From positions 1-64,000 of the forward strand of contig DF237461.1 of assembly GCA_000708835.1 (NCBI GenBank): a DNA stretch of 64,000 nucleotides, in the 5' to 3' direction. The notes below the pieces were generated by a model, which did not search any database, was not told where the DNA came from, and saw only the letters and a program-made list of their open reading frames with translations. Within the stretch, counting starts at the first letter, position 1; each line of letters opens with the position of its first letter. Positions 1 through 10,966 of this stretch are shown here, piece by piece. The DNA comes from Klebsormidium nitens. Taxonomy: Eukaryota; Streptophyta; Klebsormidiophyceae; Klebsormidiales; Klebsormidiaceae. Both the position numbers and the translations under genes were made by a program.

Positions 1-304
1 GATTGTAAAATGGGCTCAGTGCGAAAAAATAAAAACTATCCCATAACCTGGTGCGAAATGCCAGAACTTTAGAAATTAATTATTCGCACCAAGCTGGTGC
101 GAATGGCAATGTCTCTACGGTAGTAGGACCTTGATTGTCACCACTAGCTGGGGTTATTGGTACTTCTTTTAGAGTCTTTTGCCAAGATTGTGTGTTGATT
201 TGCATCATGGTCGATCGAAGGGGTGACTTTAATCGACCTTGTGTGAGACAAGGTCATTCATATGTGGTGGCTCTAAGTAAAATCGCTTCCCGCTCCTCGT
301 ACAG

Positions 305-2561
305 CTCTACTTGATTGGTGGCTACGGGATCGACTATACCTTCCCGAACCAGACTGAGATGTACGATCCACAAACGAACAGGTGAGTTGTGTCGTTTCTT
401 TAGACTTGTCCAAGAGTCTGATTTTTTTTAAACGCCAATGGTACAGAACCTGCAGAAGTGGCACCTGAGGACGGTGACTGGGATCGGCCCTTTTTAGGAA
501 ACTTGGGGTCACGGTTGAAGCGGTCCTGTGACAAAGACTCGAGCCTTGGACATTCAGGAGATCCTCGAGGGACTCTGTCAGACTTGCCGCTGTTTCAGGC
601 GCCTGGTCTTCTGAAGTTCATCTCTGGAAGTTTGGGGCGTACTGCGCCTGGACTCCCTTATGTGGAATGCCGAGAGGAGTCGATAACACCTTAAGTGATT
701 TCCCTACAGTCTCTAGCACAACTTCCTCAGTCTTGCGGCCCTCTTTGGATCAGGATACTTGTCACTTACGCAGTTCGAACTTGTAAGATTTTCTTTACAT
801 ACTTGCAGATGGACTCAAGTCGCTGACATCCCCACCCCTCGCGGGGACCTCATGTGCGCCTCGCTCAACGGCCTCGTCTATGCCATCGGGGGCTACTACG
901 TAAGCGGCTGGGCGCAGCTCAATTTGAAAGATCAAGATTTGTTTCCTTCCTGTTGTGAACGGTGACCTTCGACAGTCTTGCAATGTCAAAAATGCGATTA
1001 TGGTTTGAATACTACTTTGATGGCAGCGGATGCTTCATGAGACTCTTTCTTGGTAGGGCCGCAACTTCAGCGGGCAGTCTTGTTCCCTAGTGTTGTTCAC
1101 TTCACATGTCTGGATGACTAGTCTAATCGGATCAGGTGGAGAGGCTTTTGACAAACATCCTTGCAAGCTTGAAGTTTTGTCCTGATTATCAAGCTCAGTT
1201 CTACTTGAAACAATAAACCAACAGCTTTGTGCTCTTTCATTTGTCTTCTTTCGTCCCGTTTTGGTCGGCCGATGTTGGCATGGTCACGCTATATCCAAAC
1301 GCTGCCTTTTGCTGCGTTGCAGGATTCTACGAATCAATTCCTTGCCAACCAATTTTCGTTCAAGAATGAGGTTTACGATCCTAGAACCAACAAGTGGACC
1401 ACCAAGGCGCCCATGCTCACGGCCCGGGGGGATGCGGTGAGTCTGTTGGAAATGAAAACTCTTTACGCTGGCTGGGCCTGTTTCTTAACGTTTGTTGAGT
1501 GCCCTTCTCTCAAAAGCCTCGTTTGAGCAATTGTTGCAGCAAGAACGGAGCTTGCTCGGACGATGGAACGGGTCCTCTCCTGGGTGAACTTGAAGGGCTT
1601 TGTTTTGGATGGACAAGTCGTTTGGACGATTCTTTGGACGAACTTGACGGATCTCGCGTTCTAGAGCTGCGCAGGGGGTTGACCAAGTTGCACGCTTGTG
1701 ACTGTAGGGGATCGCTGTCCTGGACAACGACCGTATTCTGGTGGTGGGAGGCGAAGGGCACATCCGCAACGACTCCAACATCAAGGTGCCGAGGCACGTC
1801 AACGAGGTGAGGACCCAACGCCGTTCTTTGTGGTCCTCCGGAAGCAGCAGGGACCATACGGCTGGTTGCTGCGAGTTCCGGAAGCAGCAAAGACCAAACG
1901 GTCGAAGCTCGATACTCTGGCGCTACCTCAGCACAACTTTGCTGCATGAGTGCGAGGAGAAGAAAGCTTTGTCAGACTTTGACCCTGGAACAAGGACGAG
2001 ACCCCTTACCTTTTGCGGGTAAGGGGTTTGTGGCAGGATTGCTCGAGCTGAATTTGTATTCAGCTACAAGGTCTGCTTGTCGCTGATTCTTTCCAGTCCT
2101 TTGAGCTGCGATCCGATTGTCCGCTCCATGCCTTGGTCACGTGCATCCGAGAAGTCAACGCCTTCTTTTGGCATTCCTGCCAAAACCTTCGAGTGTGACC
2201 ACTTCGCTGTAAAACGGTTACCAATCTTCTGGGCAAGCAGAAGGGCCCACTCAAAACGACGTGTCAGAAAGTTTTTTTGGTGATCCTCCCTTCCGTTTTG
2301 CAGGTGTACTATGCTGTTGACGACGTGTGGGTTCAGAAGGGCATGATCCCCACCGCTCGTTTCCGCTGCGGAGCCGCTGATGCGGGAGGTTTAGCATTCG
2401 TTTTTGGGGGCGCCGATCTGTGCCCCGATGGTAACCTAGGCTGCCCGGCGCAAACTACCGTAGAGGTCTTCTTGGATGTGGTACACCCCCGCATCTACAT
2501 GTACCTGAAGGATCAACCGGAAGAGTCGGTAGACATCCCTGCAGGCACGAACCAAATCTAG
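305..2561 (+). CDS. Kelch-repeat (beta-propeller) protein, 3' part
   Basis: Five exons can be read: 305-381, 809-899, 1323-1436, 1708-1806 and 2304-2561 (TAG). They give 213 C-terminal residues, and every junction is GT-AG and phase-consistent. The peptide shows kelch hallmarks: a YLIGGYG blade, a MYDPQTNRWTQ strand, VYAIGGYY, VYDPRTNKWTTKAPM, ILVVGGEGH and FVFGGAD. Each has the Gly-Gly pair and the spaced Tyr/Trp typical of kelch blades. Kelch propellers usually serve as protein-binding platforms; no F-box, BTB or other partner domain is visible here, so the function is not assigned. The tail after the last blade (YMYLKDQPEE and on) has no recognised domain. The 5' end lies left of the window; bases 1-304 look like intron. 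The gene converges on the minus-strand secreted-protein gene at 3899-5632. Confidence 0.85.
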
Positions 2562-3898
2562 GGGCCTGCCTAGCCGGGCCCCGGGGTCTCTGTGAGACCC
2601 CTTTTGTTGTTTCTTTGCATGATTGATTAGATAGACTGAGTATAGTTGCACGTCTCGTTTGGCATCCGCTGGTAGGAGGCCCTCGCGCGCTTTCGACGTA
2701 GGCCCACGAAGCTTGTATATTCTTTGCACATAGAATGCAAGCTAGCATAACCGGCAACAATCTGTCAGGATCTGATTGAGCTTGAGGCTGTAGTGCTGAT
2801 GTCACCAAACCGTCGGTAAAATTCTCTTCAAAGCTGCACCAACCCCTACGACGCACCTTAAATGTGTTTTTCACATCGGTGGCATCCGAAGTGCAGCTAA
2901 TGACTTGTCACCGAGCTGCTTTGATTGCTATAGAGCATCGATGCTGAAGCATGTTATTACGATCGGACCCTCATCGTGCACCCGGACCCCACCACCAGTG
3001 ATATCTAATTGAAAATTTTCCAATTAGAATGATGGTTAACCATCATTCCGACATGCACGTCAACAGCTGTTTCAGGTTGACTCTCAACCAGTATTGCTGA
3101 CTAGCCAATCTCTATTCTAAGTGGATCATGCACGGCATGTACGGTGAAGGTTATTCCTGCGGCGCTCTCTCATTTCTGGCAGCTTTGCCCGGCACTGCCA
3201 ACGGGTGCGGCGGCAGCTGAAACATGAAACAGATGATCGTTTGCTCTCAAGCTTCAGCTTTCAAAGTTCAGATTTCAGATCCAGTGTCGGCTTGAAGTTA
3301 CGTGTTTTATAAGGCCGATCTTTATGGACAGCGCGGAGTTAGCAAGGCCATCATTGCACTGATACCACGCCACGCCGACCTGTGGGCTGTCAGATCTCCG
3401 TTTTTACGTTCACCACTGTCACGTGCCATGTGTGCCTCGATCACTATAGAACGCATTGATCGATCTGGCCTCCTGGGCAATGGCTATAATAAGAAGCCCA
3501 CGCGCATGTGCCCCCGGCGGCACGCACGTGGGCGCTGATTGGTGGTTCGCCCAATGATATTAGTGGGGCCAATTCATCGCCAAGATTATACGCGCGACTT
3601 GTCAACATGCAAAGCTTCCTTAATTCATGTGGATAAGTTCGTGATCCTTCAGGCGCGCATTTCAGCTTGACTACATCGCATCTCAACCACCAGATTGTCT
3701 GCCGGGTAGGCCAGCTAGTGAAATCATGCAGGCCTTCTGTCCGATAACATCTTCTTGATTATGAATCTGGCCTCTTCAAACAACAACCTTTTCTAGGATC
3801 GACGTCAGAAACTTTCACCTTATTAGATTCAACTCCAACCCAGCACCTAGGGTCTCGCGGCCGCCTGACGACTCAATCTTTCTGAGCATAAGTGTTTA
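2562..3898. other. Intergenic, between two convergent gene 3' ends
   Basis: This holds the 3' UTRs and spacer of the kelch gene and of the minus-strand secreted-protein gene. Short open frames on both strands show no splice-compatible coding pattern or recognisable domain. A short near-palindrome around 3008-3050 (AATTGGAAAATT-like AT-rich motifs) is the only local structure noticed. Confidence 0.5.
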
Positions 3899-5632
3899 TT
3901 ACAGAAGTGAGAACACAAGTGCCGCCCCAGACACGAGCAGGACAAGCAGCGACACGGCCCCACGAGCAAACGCCCCGCTGGTGTAGGGCGCGCAAAATGT
4001 GGTCAAGTTCTGACCGTTGAGCTGCGTCCACGTGGAACCGTCGGCGGACAGCGTGGCACCCCCCAAGTCGACGGAGCTGAAGTACTTGGAGTAGAACGCA
4101 ACCCAGCACGCGTCGTAGTTGCTGTAGAGACACAAGGGGGGCCGGATCGTTCAAAGAGCGTCAATCTTCGAAGGGTGCGCAAGTAGGTCGCGATCGATGT
4201 TCATCGGGATTGGGTTCGAAATCTGACGGTACGTGCAACAGTTGATCGAGCCAAGCAAACGCACAGATCACGTACCTTGATTGCTGACAGAAGGGGCCAG
4301 GAGCCGGACGACCTATTACGAATGAAAGTGCAGAAAGCCGTTATCTACAGCATCTCTGAAGTCGCGTTGAGTTTGCTCTAATCGTTCGTCATCTGCTATT
4401 GAAGGCCAAGATTATGCCACTGGGATTAAAAGGAGGAGGCGGCCAAACTTACGAGCGAGCTCTGACGCAGTTCGGTTGGCAGAAGCCGACTGGGTTTGCA
4501 GCGGTGGCGGTGACCGTCGCATTTTGGGCGTCATAAACGCTGCCGGATGCCGTGACGGCAGCAGGGTCGAGGTACGGACACAACTTGTTCAGCTGCAAGA
4601 ATAAGCAAGGGAACAAGTGTGGGGCTGGATAAAAGGCACTTGACACAAGGTAAAAACGATTGTAACCAATGTAGATATCGACTGCAGGGCAGCTTCGAAG
4701 GGCAGACGTAGTCACAACCGACTTCAGACGAGCACGTTAAAGAGCATTTGGTATCCACGAGAAGAAACAAAGTCCTCCTCACAATTGCCACCAAATAGCA
4801 GGTTGCAAAACCGCCCCTTGTCTTACACGAATGCTAGACTGACATCCTGACGTTTCTGTCATCTTCTGTGAAATTTAGAACAGGCCGTCAAACTTGCTGC
4901 ACGTCCGCAGGGCTCGCATCTGACAGCCAATCCGCAGCTGCCGTCGCCTTTGAATATGCTAGCTTGATGCAAGTCTACAAGTCACTCCGTTGCTTTTTTA
5001 TGGATCCTTACCCCTGTCACACATCCCTGCATGTCGTTTCTGTAGGCCAGGGCCAACTGAGCACCAGAAGTGGCATAGTTGAAGTTCTCGCCTGTACGGG
5101 GGCAAGGTCGCTTGCCTGAGTCCATGCTGAAACCTAATTCTTCAGATGCAAGCTCAAGTGAAGTACTATCCATGAGCTAGCTTGCTCAACATCTCTAAAT
5201 CCTTAACACCGGAAGACGCAGGTGCTCTTCCTACTCATTTTCGGTTGAAGTAGTGTAGAACTTGGAACAAGCTGAAAGTGAGAGAGAACAAATACTACAA
5301 GGGTTCTGTGGTGGCATGTATTTTCTGCAATGCTTGCACCTCCTGGCCTTATCGTCTTGAGAGCACTCCCAATATCGCCTTATGAAGTCAGAATGAATCA
5401 AGTCACACCGTGGTGTAAGTCAGTTGCTGCAAGCTTAGTATCGCTTTCACATTCCGTTGCCCCACTCTATGTCGTGCCTACCTTTGACACAGGTGAAGCT
5501 TGTGCCTGCAAGGATGAGTATGACGGCCCAAACCCCATACGCATTCAAACTCCGTCTGCATGGCTGAGGCTGAGCAGATCTGCTGCTTGAAGCGGCGGTT
5601 CGGAGAGCAGCATTGAGGTCCGCTGGAGCCAT
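3899..5632 (-). CDS. Small secreted six-cysteine protein, probably GPI-anchored (copy A)
   Basis: Four exons on the minus strand: 5632-5482 (ATG), 5091-5012, 4592-4453 and 4121-3899 (stop). They make a 197-aa protein with intron phases 1, 0 and 2. An N-terminal hydrophobic stretch (AVILILAG, about residues 34-41) preceded by Arg residues looks like a signal peptide. The C-terminus ends in a hydrophobic tail (SLLVLLVSGAALVFSLL) directly at the stop, as in GPI-anchored precursors. N-glycosylation sequons NAT and NLT are present. Six cysteines in the mature part follow the order C, CP, CX3C, C, C, matching the paralogue at 6659-8913. The CX3C exon boundary (FCQPNC then VRAR) is the clearest shared motif. 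I do not recognise a named family; the pattern does not match the eight-cysteine LTP motif. The role is unknown, but a cell-surface location is a fair inference. Confidence 0.75.
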
Positions 5633-6658
5633 ATCTGCATGGGTTTCACCAGTTCACCAGCTGAGGAGCAGGTCTAGCAGGGCGCACTTCCCTTCTGGCG
5701 AAAGGCTCTGTCCAAACACAACTTCACTGCTGCAAACTTGCAACATTTATGAACAAGAAGTCCGGCGCAGGCGCAATGCAGGCCGTACACAATCTGGCAG
5801 ACAACGCTCACTCTGCCAAAGGCTGTGATCAGCGCCACTTTCCAGGTAACTCTTTTCACGTCTAAGTCACATTGTTTTGCTGTATGACTGGGGCATGATG
5901 TGGGTCAACTCTGCGGCTCAAGAGACGTGACACTGACAATATATATACGCTAAGCTCGCAAATGCAACATGTTTGGCAACAAGTGCTCTATAGGAAGTAC
6001 CGTACCTACCTGCACAACAGAAAGAGTGCATTTCTTGAGTACCTACTACTACTTTGGGTACAAATGCATGCAAGACCCATATTATGCTCCATAATTAAAT
6101 TGAATAAATGGAGGGCATTTCTGCATATCGCACGGTTTTGAGATTCTGTCGTGTACTTCGCACCGTCGATAAAAGCTGAAAGCTGCGTCGACGGACGTAT
6201 TTCTTACAGCACCGTTGGCACCAGTTCCGGTGCCAGCAGACAGGAAATAACGAAGCCAGTCTACGCGTACGATCCTTACATAGGTCTGGGTTTCGAAGCA
6301 AAGAGGAGGTCGAAACACAATCAATTGATACAGCTTGAAGCCAAAACGGCTGCGCCAGCACTGGATGCTCCGCCTCAGCTGCCAGTTCCGCATGAAGAAT
6401 ATCCAGTGCCACGCATCATTCCGCTATATGACAAGGAATCGCCAGGTTACGCAAGCCTGGTTGTGACAAAACCGTTACGCCAGCAACGACGGTGCAACTC
6501 GAGGGATGACTCTGACCAATTGAATACGCACAGCTTCAAAGCCATCAAGTGCGGCATCTGATCACGCCGTCAAAAGAGAAGACATAAGGGCCTTGAACGA
6601 CAGCACTTGATCAACATTTTCTTGCACGCCATTACAATTTGTGGAGCCACAAGCAAAG
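5633..6658. promoter_or_regulatory. Shared 1-kb upstream region of the divergent secreted-protein pair
   Basis: The two paralogues are transcribed away from each other, so both promoters must lie here. An ATATATA stretch near 5939-5948 could serve as a TATA-like element in either direction, but this is weak evidence. An open frame at 6151-6561 (+) starts only with GTG and resembles nothing known. Possible 5' UTR introns cannot be excluded. Confidence 0.4.
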
Positions 6659-8913
6659 ATGGAGTCTGCAGGGAGAAGATGCAATGCTTCCCATCTTGCC
6701 GGCCTTCTTTTGCTTCTGATGGGTTTCCTCCAGGTCTGCAGAGTCCAGGGTGAGCATTTGGAGACTTCTGGATGTGGCAGCCACTTTTTGAACAAAGCTT
6801 CGTTGTCAGGCCAGAGGATGCAAATGAAGAACATTGCTTAGAGAGCTTCATGCAAAGCCTACAAAAAAATGAGGAGAGCCTTTTCAGCATTGCTTTAGTT
6901 TGTCGCCTGGTCAACATTCAAAAAGGGCCAAGTGGTGGTTATAACGGACGGCACTAGCATTCAGCCTCTTGCACTTCTGAAGCAATGCTGCAAAGCATCG
7001 GCCTGTGTAGTCCACCCAAGAGTTAATGACAAGTGACTTTTAGTGAAAGCAAAGCATGGGCGGTCGGCCGAAAGACCTGCTGGAAGGTGTGGTGGATGCT
7101 TCTGTTCAATGCTGGGGCTTCGACTTTACAAGGACTCTTGATGGCATCAGAAGCGTTCCAACCTTAAAGGACTCAAAGACTGACTATAACAACAAGCTTG
7201 AGTGGCTTCTGGTGTATAGCAGACCCCCAGTTGACGTAAAGTATGTCTCCTAGCTTCAAACGAATCGGATACAAGCAGCAATGGCTGTTACCTCAGAATA
7301 GCCAGTCCTAAGGAACCTGGTCAATTAGGTTCTTGTGGCGCTTGATATCCTTCGCTAGTTAGTATGGAATGCCAGCTGAAAAGGGACAAGCAATGGTTGA
7401 ATCACCAGGTTTAAACGCCTGAAGTAATGCTGAGCGCAGGAATAGAGCACGCTTTGCTCTCTTCGTACAGGTCAAGTGAACGCCACGCAAGCTGAGTACC
7501 TCGACCCTGACGCGCTGACTGCAATCAATGCTTGCTTCAATCGAGTGAGTATTTTGATTCGTCAAGGGAGTGAAAGCTTCTGCTCTCACACCGCTTTCCC
7601 CTCTTGAACAGTACGTTGCGGATCAAGTTAGGGGCAGGAAAGACAGGGCCTTTGAGCTGCTTCTCCTAGATTGCATATGCAACTCGTAATCTGGACGGGC
7701 TCTCATTTTCACATTTGGTCCGTTGCTGCAGTTGAATGGAAAGTGCCCCGACTCGCCGGCCAAGATGGCAGGGGGCAACCCCTTCTTCAACGTCACGAGC
7801 GGAACCATGAGCTACCTCATGAAGCAGTACTGCTGGGCCAACTGCGTGTCGGCACGGAACTCAATGGCGGTGAGCTCCGCCTTTCGACCCCTGCTTTTAC
7901 CTCTCAAAACCCAACGCAACGATCGGGTGAGAATCCTGAGATGCATGGCGGACACGTCCAAGACCTGTCAACATCGCGATGCCGAGGGTTGCAGGCTACT
8001 TGCTTGACTGAGCAGAATTTGAACATCGATTTTCAACTGTAGGCCTGTGCGTAGAATTTGAACAGCGATTTTCAACAAGAGGCCTGTGCGTCTGCTTGCC
8101 ACGGTTCGCCTGTTGTTCGTCGAGGCTGAGATTTGCTTAGCAAGCCTCTCGAACGTAAAGCCGAGAGTAACTTCCTCCTGACATGCTGAGAACTGAATCG
8201 CGGTGTAACCGCTTCCGCTGTGTCGTTGTCGAACTGACTACGTACGTATCAACCGCTTCAAAAGACGCGCAGGCAGCTCTCACCAGACTTCAGCTGTCGG
8301 CTCACATTATTATATCGCTCGGAAGTGAAGTGAGCGGTAGATCCTCAAGACAAGAACTTCGAAAGAAGCTTTTCCCGCATTCGAGCTCAGGCTGGCACTC
8401 GTCTCACCAAGCGTTTCTAACGTGCAAGAGGTAGTCTGAAGGACGACCCATGAAAAGGAAAAGCGGAGGCCGAAACGGGAATCACTCTCACCTCCCGTTC
8501 CTACATGGACGACAAGAATCTCCAAGGTCAAATAGTCCAACGCATAAGCGCAGAGTAACGCTCCCATCTCGTATCCCCCGCAGGCGTGCGCGGACAACGT
8601 CATCTCCCAGTACGACCTGAACGCCACCATGGCGCCGCTCTACTACCCGCCCGCCGAAGCCGCGGCCGCCATCGCGACCGCCAACATCGTCGTCACCATG
8701 CGCTCGCTGGCAGGGAGCGACACCATCACCACGAGCGCGGCCGCGGTGGCGGCGTCGAACGCGGACCTGGCGGAGCAGATCCTGAACTGGTGCGAGGTCA
8801 ACGACCCGAATCTGAAAGTCGTGATGTACTCGGGCGCGAGCAGGAGAGGCGTGCTTACGGCGTTGGGGCTGCTGGCGGGCTTGATGAGTGCGGTTGCCGC
8901 GATTGGGCTGTGA
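6659..8913 (+). CDS. Small secreted six-cysteine protein, probably GPI-anchored (copy B)
   Basis: Four exons: 6659-6749 (ATG), 7471-7544, 7732-7869 and 8584-8913 (TGA). They give 210 aa with intron phases 1, 0 and 0. The N-terminus has a strong signal peptide (LAGLLLLLMGFLQV). The C-terminus is hydrophobic after SGASRRG (LTALGLLAGLMSAVAAIGL), typical of a GPI-attachment signal. The six mature cysteines line up with copy A: NAC, KCP, YCWANC (CX3C), AC and WC. Sequons NAT and NVT are present. The exon layout matches copy A except that the third intron is phase 0 instead of 2. Alanine-rich segments in the last exon may form helix. No family name can be given; the protein probably sits on the outer plasma membrane. 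ATG 6659 is chosen because upstream in-frame codons are not ATG. Confidence 0.78.
8014..8091 (+). repeat. 39-bp tandem duplication in intron 3 of copy B
   Basis: Two adjacent 39-base units (8014-8052 and 8053-8091) both start AGAATTTGAACA and end GGCCTGTGCGT, with about four mismatches between them. The repeat is wholly intronic, and the copies do not include exon sequence. Confidence 0.85.
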
Positions 8914-10966
8914 GAAATGTTTCGTGCGAGCGCTAGCTTGCAAGGGCCGGCGTGTCATGGAGACGAGGGCAGAGGTGGGATGCGCAAGCAGACGATGGTA
9001 CGTTCGCGGGAAGGTCTCTTGATTGACCGGCTGTGCAGAGTGTAGAGAAGAATAGACAGGTACAGAAAACCGAAAGCTGCGATAGGAGGATGCTTATACT
9101 AAATTACGCTTTTCGCGATCACTGATCTTAGGACTGATTGACTGCTTAGGTGGGTTGATATAATTAGGAAAACAAGACCGCGTAATCCTGATCCCGGGCC
9201 CGGCCGGGGAAGACCGAAAGGGTGAAGCCGACATATTGCAAGGAAAGATCAAAGGCGGGTTTGTCACGCATGCGATATAAAGAATGCAGGCAATACTGGT
9301 AGCAACGGTCCAAAGCTTAATAGCGGCGGCGGCCGCCCTCGACATCCCATGATGTGTACAATTGTTCGCTTTCAGCTGGTCAGTTGATTGTGCCTTTGGC
9401 AGGCAGCCGGATCATCAATGCACTCGCCGTATACGTACGGACGATTCTCTGGCTAGCAAAGGCCGTACAATGGAAGTACTCACGGACATCGTGAGATCTG
9501 TTTGCTGAATGCTGAGGCCGTCTGTAACGCAGACTGCTTTTGGTTGTGAGGAGCATCGAGTAGCTGGTAATCATGCAGGCAATATAGAAAAGGACGGCCG
9601 ATCCACGATTGCGCCCGCACGTGCGATTGGTAGCTGCATGTATATGTACGTGCTATAGGCCCCTAGCACTTAATTTGGCTAGCTAACGATCAAGCTTCTA
9701 ATTTGCATATCAGTGCCATGGAATTCATTGAACCTACGCGGTGCAAGTATCAGGGCGCAAGCGACATGCATATTCATGACGGCTTTCAGCTCCGATCGAA
9801 TATGCAATTGTTGTGTACCACCGTTGAAGAACAATCACCTGCGGAGGGCGATACACAGATACTTGGATCGTAGCAAGCTAGCTGAAGAATGCGGGCCCTA
9901 GCTCTTAAAGGTAATCAGCTTTCGAGGCCGGCCGTGCTGCCTAGAGGCCGCCACCCTAGCTGGCTCGATCATGCATCCACGTACGATTAAAGATTGGACT
10001 GGCCGCGATCGAAATTACCCTTGGACGTGGTAACTTCGTGTGCCGATGCATTCCCAAGAAAATCACTGGGAGAACGACGGTAGGTTCTGATCCGCGTTCG
10101 CAAGTACCGTGCGTCGATCGTACATGCAACCAGTGCGTTTTGCATGCCTGTTGGAGATTGTGACTGTGTTGCCCAGACTTGGCTGATCCTGGTCGCCGAG
10201 TCACTAAGTTACAGTCAGACAGTATACAAACAATGTCTCGTGTGTGGATAACCTCCGTGGCAGGCATTGCAGCTGAGACGGTTCGTCGATGAATCTCCCC
10301 CTGAATCGAAAACGTGTTCGGCCCGATAGAGTTGGCGGCACACGTACTCCTCATGTTTCTCAAGCGAAAACTTTAGAGCAAGCTCAGCTGATTCACGTTG
10401 GATGCCCTTGGGGCCTTGATAAAACACGGGACCCGTTGGCTGTCGGGGCCCGGCCTTCTAGCCCATTCGTTGCTCCCGAAGCATGACCTGCAGAGACGGT
10501 CGTCCAGTTATCATTCTGATGAGCTCAAACCGTATTCGTCTCAAGCGAACCCGTTTGAGTCACCCCACTAGTGCGCACTATCAACATCTGAGTTTCACGT
10601 TGGAGGGTTGTCCAGACAAAGTCACCGTCCCCAGCCCCTCCCAAATCAGTAATGCTCTGACATTGTAAACCAAACCCAGTAGCTGCAAACGGATCCAGTC
10701 TGCGAAGCAAAATCTTCCGTTTCACAAGCCTAATAGGAAATGCACATGCCGACGGCCTGCCTTCCTGATTGACAAAGCCTTGATCCTTTGCAAGGACCAA
10801 GAAGACACAAGAGCTTCTCGTGGCTGAATCGGCCTTTTAGACCCGGACTTACAGCTCGTACGTCAGAGGTCCAGGCGACATGTACACCGGGCCCCAATCT
10901 TCCTACCGACCTAAGATCAGTGGGAGCGGCTTTGACTTCGAATGGGTACTGAGGAACCGTTCTCAC
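8914..10966. other. Intergenic, between convergent copy B and TRAPPC5
   Basis: No exon-like open frames with plausible splice sites were found on either strand. If the last TRAPPC5 exon does not splice at 10966 its reading frame continues to a stop at 10730, so 10730-10966 could be coding. The rest (8914-10729) looks like 3' UTR and spacer, rich in ATGCAT-type words. Confidence 0.5.

Noticed and set aside
1838-1895. Short direct repeat around CCGGAAGCAGCA in a kelch intron
   Set aside because: Only two copies of about 20 bases, with no exon sequence; too small to interpret.
6151-6561. 136-codon open frame between the divergent secreted-protein genes
   Set aside because: It starts with GTG, has no recognisable domain, overlaps frames on the other strand, and lies where two promoters are expected.
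8488-8958. Minus-strand 156-codon frame over the last exon of copy B
   Set aside because: Antisense to a supported exon; Arg/His-rich composition is an artefact of the GC-rich opposite strand.
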